Shown in pieces: positions 60,101-64,000 of a stretch of DNA of 64,000 bases. The position numbers and the translations under genes were made by a program. Below the pieces are notes generated by a model, which saw nothing but the letters and a program-made list of their open reading frames with translations, was not told the origin of the DNA and ran no database searches. Source of the stretch: Granulicella sp. 5B5 (GTDB lineage: Bacteria; Acidobacteriota; Terriglobia; Terriglobales; Acidobacteriaceae); contig NZ_CP046444.1 of the NCBI RefSeq assembly GCF_014083945.1, positions 558,001 to 622,000 on the forward strand, written 5' to 3'. Each line of letters begins with the position of its first letter. Position 1 is the first letter of the stretch.

Positions 60101-60922
60101 TCCATGCCGATGCCGGTCCGGCCCCGCCGGATGAAACCGCATCCAGACAGCCAGCTCCTCTTCGCGCAGCACATCGATCGCCAGCAGCACGCGCTTCAAC
60201 TCATCGCCCAGGTACGGAGCCCAGTGCTCGCCAATAAAATCCAGCTGCGCCGTCAACGAATCCGGTGCCGCCTTCATCGGCGCAATCAGCGCGTCCAGCA
60301 GCGTCCCGATCTTCGAGTCCATCGGCGGCCGCGTCGCAAAGAACTGCGGCAGCTCTGTCGTCACGCCCTTGTACACCGTCTGCTTCTTCAGCGAGTCATC
60401 CTCAAACAGCACCTTGAACGGCGCAAACGCAGGATTGCTGTTCGCCAGCCACAGCAGCAGCATCTCTTCAAACGCAATCTCGCGGTTCGACCGCCCTTCC
60501 GTCGATCCCTGCAGCCACTTCTCCGCACTCAACTCGCCGCGATACACCGCCACCGTCGGAAACTCCTGCGTAAACCGCAGCAGCAGTTTCTCCGCCTCAC
60601 CCTTCGGAGCGCTCTGTTGCAGCCACCGTAGCCCCTCCGCCATCACCGCCGGGTCACGCTCTCTCCGGTACTTCGCCACCAGCGCATGACTCAGCTCATC
60701 AATCAGCCCCATCGCGAACAGCGCCCCCGCATTCACCGTCTTCTCCGGATTCGCCTCTGCGTCCAGCATCGTATTCAGCTTCTGCGCCAGCTTGCGGCTC
60801 GCGGCCACGTTCGCAAACACCACGTTCCCCGTGAAGCTGAAGAGAAGGTCATCCAGATCCAGCCGTTCGCGGATCGATTGGGAGATGTGAAATTCCATGC
60901 CACTCATGCTTTCCGGCAACAT
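57131..60922 (-). CDS. Giant GH13 alpha-amylase family protein
   Basis: 1263 residues. An N-terminal helical region of about 350 residues with no known domain precedes a GH13 barrel: region I DMVPNHMGLDSDW, nucleophile Asp558 in IIRFDAAMVLAKR, acid/base Glu623 in LLLAEAFWLLES, and NPDERTAID with Asp684 in place of the usual NHD. A sheet domain and a second, Ala/Val/Glu-rich helical region of about 350 residues follow. It probably acts on an alpha-glucan, perhaps as a glucanotransferase. There is no signal peptide. The start is uncertain among ATG at 60922, 60907 and 60898; the one at 60907 has GGAAAGC before it. Confidence 0.85.
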   Translation of the reverse strand: MLPESMSGMEFHISQSIRERLDLDDLLFSFTGNVVFANVAASRKLAQKLNTMLDAEANPEKTVNAGALFAMGLIDELSHALVAKYRRERDPAVMAEGLRWLQQSAPKGEAEKLLLRFTQEFPTVAVYRGELSAEKWLQGSTEGRSNREIAFEEMLLLWLANSNPAFAPFKVLFEDDSLKKQTVYKGVTTELPQFFATRPPMDSKIGTLLDALIAPMKAAPDSLTAQLDFIGEHWAPYLGDELKRVLLAIDVLREEELAVWMRFHPAGPDRHRHGAPGFGGEGFVGDEFVGFESEWITGADGVRRRRYAHDYQAPLNEYEAFSADQAWMPTAVLIAKSTYVWLEQLSKKYLRHIHRLDQIPDEELQILADRGITGLWLIGLWERSRASKTIKRLRGNRDAVASAYSLKDYLIAEDLGGEQAYEDLRWRASRVGLRLASDMVPNHMGLDSDWVIEHPDWFLWRHDSPYPAYSFEGPDLSTDSRVEIKIEDHYYDQTDAAVVYRLRHYRDGQTRFVYHGNDGTMFAWNDTAQLDYSKAEVREHVMQVILNVARRFPIIRFDAAMVLAKRHVQRLWFPLPGAGGSIPSRAEYAISDEQFNELMPHEFWREVVDRVAVEVPGTLLLAEAFWLLESYFVRTLGMHRVYNSAFMNMLRDEENAKYRSYLKKTVEFDPEILKRYVNFMSNPDERTAIDQFGSGDKYFGTSVLLATLPGLPMFGHGQIEGYTERYGMDFKVARLDEHPNNDLIGRHNYLIAPLLKNRKLWAESENFLLYDFWTGYGHVDENVFAYSNMYEGQRGVILYNNRYESTHGTIRTSVGYLEKHTGNFRQKDLGDGLRLPGEPWMVMAYRDTVQGLEFLRRASDLREHGLTVELRGYQHMVLVEWRALQPTEAYPWDRLCDALNGSGVYSVDDALTELRLQPLVEALHAVINEANIQSFVKAALAKAASAPAVEAKSAEVVKASAVEADAVVDDVVKVTPAPVLEPGLVAFVESVRGFRETAMRLARPEVLEDGSSVWAMECSTGAKGESCAAMAAAALQLPELVMKFPEALQSAARAMLPCQGMHGHAAQMWAPVLAWIAVRALPSPAAALAVYDELRLRHALAEVFSAVGETGEQVWREAAQVRVLLLMSTYKSCSEAVASSAFWSDGDVRWLTGVQETGEVETVDLDTVVKVERFEREKLEAFVCWLKLPALLAASESCSAQASERTKAANEVTAIAANVTYAAKVAKYEVRRFLEQMALGARSPKRNVVEEDDAASVVADEPV

Positions 60923-61329
60923 CGTGCCCGCTACATACCAAAATCATCCCGCCAGTTCCAGCGGTGTCTAAAGATCAACACATTCATAGATGCAGCCCCG
61001 TGCCGAAGCGTCCCCCCACACCGGGTTCAAGTAAACATCTTCGGTCTTCGCCCATGCACCATCGGACCGCCTTCGTATTGAGAAATCAACACTCAAGCAA
61101 TATAGTCCAACCACGCCTCCGCAGATTCTCCAGACACACGACCGACAACGCAGCGAAGAAACCCACCAGAGAAAAGCGCATAAGGTTGTTAGCTGTATAC
61201 CAGACTTCGAAACCCTTCGTCGTCACCCAACCCGTAACCCGCGTCACCGCCCCGACATCCAACAATGGTCTAATACTCATGGCGGGTTGAGCCACGACCA
61301 CTCCGGTCCCTCACCCCAAGGAGATCCTC
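60923..61329. other. Divergent intergenic region, no gene called
   Basis: 407 bases between the GH13 gene and pgi, which point away from each other, so both promoters should be here. A minus-strand frame of 71 codons (61086-61301) with one hydrophobic stretch (SLVGFFAALSVVCLENL) has no ribosome site and was not called. No family A-F repeat is present, which is unusual for a long gap in this window. Confidence 0.5.
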
Positions 61330-62964
61330 ATGCCCGATCAAGTCGCTCCCCTCTCCCAGCGCCCTGCCTGGAAAGCCCTCACCGCGCACGCCGCAACCCT
61401 CAAGCCCCAGCACCTCCGCGACCTCTTCAAGTCCGACCCTGCCCGCGGCACACGCCTCACCGCCGAGGCCGAAGGCATCTTCCTCGACTACTCCAAGAAC
61501 CGCGTTACCGACGACACCCTCAAGCTCCTCATCGAGCTAGCCGAGCAATCCGGCCTCAAGCCCCACATCGAGGCCATGTTCACCGGCCAGAAGATCAACA
61601 TCACCGAGAACCGCGCCGTCCTCCACGTCGCCCTCCGTGCCCCCGCATCTGAATCCATCAAGGTCGACGGTGAAGACGTCGTCCCCGAAGTCCACAAGGT
61701 CCTCAACAAGATGGCCGCCTTCGCCGACCAGGTCCGCTCCGGCAAGTGGCTCGGCTACACCGACAAACCCATCAAAAACATCGTCAACATCGGCATCGGC
61801 GGCTCCGACCTCGGCCCTGTCATGGCCTACGAAGCGCTCAAGCACTACTCGCAGCGCGATCTCACCTTCCGCTTCGTCTCCAACGTGGACGGCACCGACT
61901 TCGTCGAAGCCGTCCACGACCTCGACCCCGAGGAAACGCTCTTCCTCGTAGCCTCCAAGACCTTCACCACCCTCGAGACCATGACCAACGCGCACTCCGC
62001 GCGTTCCTGGACGCTCGCCAAGCTCAAGCAGACCGAGGCCATCGCCCGCCACTTCGTTGCCATCTCCACCAACGACAAGGAAGTCGCCAAGTTCGGCATC
62101 GACACCGCCAACATGTTCGGCTTCTGGGACTGGGTCGGCGGCCGTTACTCCATGGACTCCGCCATCGGCCTCTCCACCATGATCGCCATCGGCCCGGACA
62201 ACTTCCGCAAGCTCCTCGCCGGCTTCCACGCCATGGACGTCCACTTCCGCACCACGCCCTTCGAGAAGAACCTGCCCGTCCTCATGGGTCTGCTCACCGT
62301 CTGGTACACCGACTTCTTCGACGCCCAGACCGTCGCCATCCTTCCCTACGAGCAGTACCTCAAGCGCTTCCCCGCCTACCTCCAGCAGCTCACCATGGAG
62401 TCCAACGGCAAGCACGTCACCCTCGACGGCACCCACGTCGACGCCGACACCGGCCCCATCTACTGGGGCGAGCCCGGCACCAACGGCCAGCACAGCTTCT
62501 ACCAGCTCATCCACCAGGGCACCCGCCTCATCCCCTGCGACTTCATCGGCTTCAGCAAGGCCGTCAACCCGCTCGGACGCCACCACGACATGCTGATGGC
62601 CAACGTCTTCGCCCAGGCCGAAGCCCTCGCCTTCGGCAAGACCGCCGAAGAAGTAAAGGCCGAAGGCGTCCCCGACGCCCTCGTCCCGCACAAGGTCTTC
62701 GAAGGCAACCGCCCCTCGAACGTCCTACTCGCCAACGAGCTCACCCCCGAGATGCTCGGCAAACTCGTAGCCCTCTACGAGCACAACGTCTTCACCCAGG
62801 GCGTCATCTGGTCCATCGACTCCTTCGACCAGTGGGGCGTCGAGCTAGGCAAGGTCCTCGCTACCAAAATCCTCGGCGAAATCGAATCCCCAACCGCCCC
62901 CGCACCCACCGCCCACGACACCTCCACCACCAACCTCATCAACCGCTACCGCGCCACCAAATAG
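61330..62964 (+). CDS. pgi: Glucose-6-phosphate isomerase
   Basis: 544 residues, complete. AAGGAGA precedes the ATG. Signatures: [37 protein letters not shown], the Glu/Asn segment [29 protein letters not shown] with the catalytic His, and [17 protein letters not shown] with the catalytic Lys. It interconverts glucose-6-P and fructose-6-P in the cytoplasm. The GH13 gene lies upstream, divergent. Confidence 0.97.
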   Translation: MPDQVAPLSQRPAWKALTAHAATLKPQHLRDLFKSDPARGTRLTAEAEGIFLDYSKNRVTDDTLKLLIELAEQSGLKPHIEAMFTGQKINITENRAVLHVALRAPASESIKVDGEDVVPEVHKVLNKMAAFADQVRSGKWLGYTDKPIKNIVNIGIGGSDLGPVMAYEALKHYSQRDLTFRFVSNVDGTDFVEAVHDLDPEETLFLVASKTFTTLETMTNAHSARSWTLAKLKQTEAIARHFVAISTNDKEVAKFGIDTANMFGFWDWVGGRYSMDSAIGLSTMIAIGPDNFRKLLAGFHAMDVHFRTTPFEKNLPVLMGLLTVWYTDFFDAQTVAILPYEQYLKRFPAYLQQLTMESNGKHVTLDGTHVDADTGPIYWGEPGTNGQHSFYQLIHQGTRLIPCDFIGFSKAVNPLGRHHDMLMANVFAQAEALAFGKTAEEVKAEGVPDALVPHKVFEGNRPSNVLLANELTPEMLGKLVALYEHNVFTQGVIWSIDSFDQWGVELGKVLATKILGEIESPTAPAPTAHDTSTTNLINRYRATK

Positions 62965-62980
62965 ATAGCTACCGCAAATG

Positions 62981-63014
62981 CCGGAGGCCCCATTCATGAC
63001 AGCACTTGGTCATG
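62981..63014. repeat. Imperfect inverted repeat after pgi
   Basis: GGCCCCATTCATGAC and GTCATGAGTGGGCC surround an 8-base loop. It may act as a terminator, though no T-run follows. A related GTGGCCCAATCATGGGTGCC lies near 43.04 kb. Confidence 0.6.
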
Positions 63015-63172
63015 AGTGGGCCGCCACAAATCTATCTCCAACCACCATCGCCGGGAGCCACTCGCTCTCGGCGTTTTCTTGCATAAAACTCGTTCGTGCG
63101 TTTATCGTGAATACAGGGCGGCAATCGAACCTTATTCCAAGGCTCCCTCTGCGGCCCAGGAGATCCCGAGCC

Positions 63173-64000
63173 ATGCCGCCGTCCTCTGTCCTCCAGTCGC
63201 CCGCCGCCACTCCCGCAGCCCCAGCCCGCCCCGTCAAGGTCCTTCCCGGTACCGCACTCAACCAGTACTCCGGCGACCCCAACTTCATGGCCTCGCTCGC
63301 CCGCGGCCTCGTCGTCATCGAAGCCTTCACGCCGCAGACGCCGCAGATGACCATCTCGCAGCTCAGCCTGCGTACCGGCCTCTCCCGCGCCGCCGTCCGC
63401 CGCTGCCTCTACACCCTCGTCAAGCTCGGCTTCGCCGGCGCCGACGAGAACCAGCGCTACTCCCTGCGTCCCAAGATGCTCACGCTGGCCAACACCTACA
63501 CCGCCTCCAGCACTCTCGCCAACGCCGCCCAGCCCATCCTCGAGCGCATGTCCGCCACCTACGGCGAAAGTTTCTCCGTCGCCACGCTCGACGGCGAGCA
63601 GATCGTCTACATCGCCCGCACAACGGTTTCGCGCGTCATGTCCGTCGATCTCCACATCGGCTCGCGCCTGCCCGCCTTCTGCACCAGCATGGGCCGCATC
63701 CTGCTCGCCTGGCTCCCGCAGGACCAGCTTGAGGCCTACCTCGCCCGCGTCGTCCTCACCCAGTTCACTCCCCGCACCATCAACTCCATCGAGAAGCTCC
63801 GCCTCGCTCTCCGCAACGTCCGCCGCAACGGCTACGCCCTCTGCGACCAGGAGTACGAGGTCGGCCTCCGCTCCATCGCCGTCCCGGTCCACGCCGGCAA
63901 CGGCCGCGTCGTCGCCACGGTCAACCTCTCCGGCCACGCCCCCCGCATGCCTATGCTGGAGATGCAGACCCGCTTTCTCCCCCCACTCCGCGCCGCAGCC
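63173..64000 (+). CDS. IclR family regulator, PcaR/PobR type (partial)
   Basis: 276 residues visible, no stop before the window edge. ATG preceded by AGGAGA. After a Pro/Ala-rich leader comes the IclR winged helix (FMASLARGLVVIEAFTPQTP, TGLSRAAVRRCLYTLVKLGF) and the effector domain with IVYIARTTVSRVMSVDLHIG, SRLPAFCTSMGRILLAWLP and YEVGLRSIAVPV. These are the marks of the PcaR/PcaU/PobR subgroup that activates protocatechuate, 4-hydroxybenzoate and beta-ketoadipate catabolism. The target genes are probably just beyond the right edge. Only a few residues seem to be missing. Confidence 0.9.
   Translation, partial: MPPSSVLQSPAATPAAPARPVKVLPGTALNQYSGDPNFMASLARGLVVIEAFTPQTPQMTISQLSLRTGLSRAAVRRCLYTLVKLGFAGADENQRYSLRPKMLTLANTYTASSTLANAAQPILERMSATYGESFSVATLDGEQIVYIARTTVSRVMSVDLHIGSRLPAFCTSMGRILLAWLPQDQLEAYLARVVLTQFTPRTINSIEKLRLALRNVRRNGYALCDQEYEVGLRSIAVPVHAGNGRVVATVNLSGHAPRMPMLEMQTRFLPPLRAAA

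Noticed and set aside
61086-61301. Possible 71-residue membrane protein before pgi
   Set aside because: One hydrophobic stretch but no ribosome site and no family; kept only as a note in the intergenic entry.

Overview
This window looks like chromosomal DNA from an acidobacterium (Acidobacteriota, probably the Terriglobia/Acidobacteriaceae group that includes Granulicella, Terriglobus and Edaphobacter). That is an inference from the high-GC, C-ending codon use, the Gram-negative envelope genes (KdsB, HldD, PBP1A, an OmpA-like protein), the PadR plus permease-prefix gene pair, the Cys/His-knuckle protein near 52.9 kb, and the very repeat-rich intergenic DNA. No rRNA or other species marker is present. 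One tRNA gene (CAU anticodon) was found.

Layout. 0-2 kb: the break between the two parts of a split cobalamin-dependent methionine synthase, then an orphan nuoI ending at a good terminator. 2.3-13.3 kb: exported and housekeeping genes: a SUOX-fold protein, an HExxH protease, YgfZ, a DUF1844 protein, a frameshifted PhnP-like hydrolase, RibF, PBP1A, and an S41 protease homologue lacking both catalytic residues. 13.7-22 kb: the tRNA, an SDR/TetR divergent pair, then lipopolysaccharide and cofactor genes (kdsB, hldD, coaD), an aminotransferase and a gene remnant. 22.3-36.1 kb: nitrogen and arginine block: glutamate synthase large subunit (gltB) facing away from argR-argC-argB-argD-argF-argG-argH-argA. 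This encodes every arginine step from glutamate except the acetylornithine deacetylation step and carbamoyl phosphate supply. A perfect palindrome on the argR promoter is a likely ArgR operator. 36-41.7 kb: OmpA-like protein, ABC ATPase, phosphatase, DoxX, UvrB. 41.8-43.7 kb: a foreign-looking island with a P63C-domain gene, an overlapping unknown gene and a PIN toxin-antitoxin pair. 43.7-51.7 kb: rhomboid protease, exported hydrolase, PadR/permease-prefix pair, a DinB-like exported protein and an ECF sigma operon. 52-53 kb: HigBA-type toxin-antitoxin. 53.5-64 kb: a cyclic-nucleotide-binding/thioredoxin-reductase-like fusion without its CxxC, an HpnP-like radical SAM protein, a giant GH13 enzyme, Pgi, and a PcaR-type regulator cut by the window edge.

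The strongest unexplained signal is the dense set of dispersed intergenic repeats: paired TTCA/TTTA-loop hairpins, a CCCCTAACCCC element, GCGT-periodic elements, CTACTCCC heptamers, and GACCGGAGCG and CATTCCCAAAGG elements. They occupy nearly every gap, including the gaps inside the arginine operon, and several genes end or begin inside them. I did not find a clear new defence or biosynthetic system. The best candidates for novelty are the P63C two-gene island, the catalytically degenerate S41 protein, the CxxC-less sensor/reductase fusion and the repeat network.
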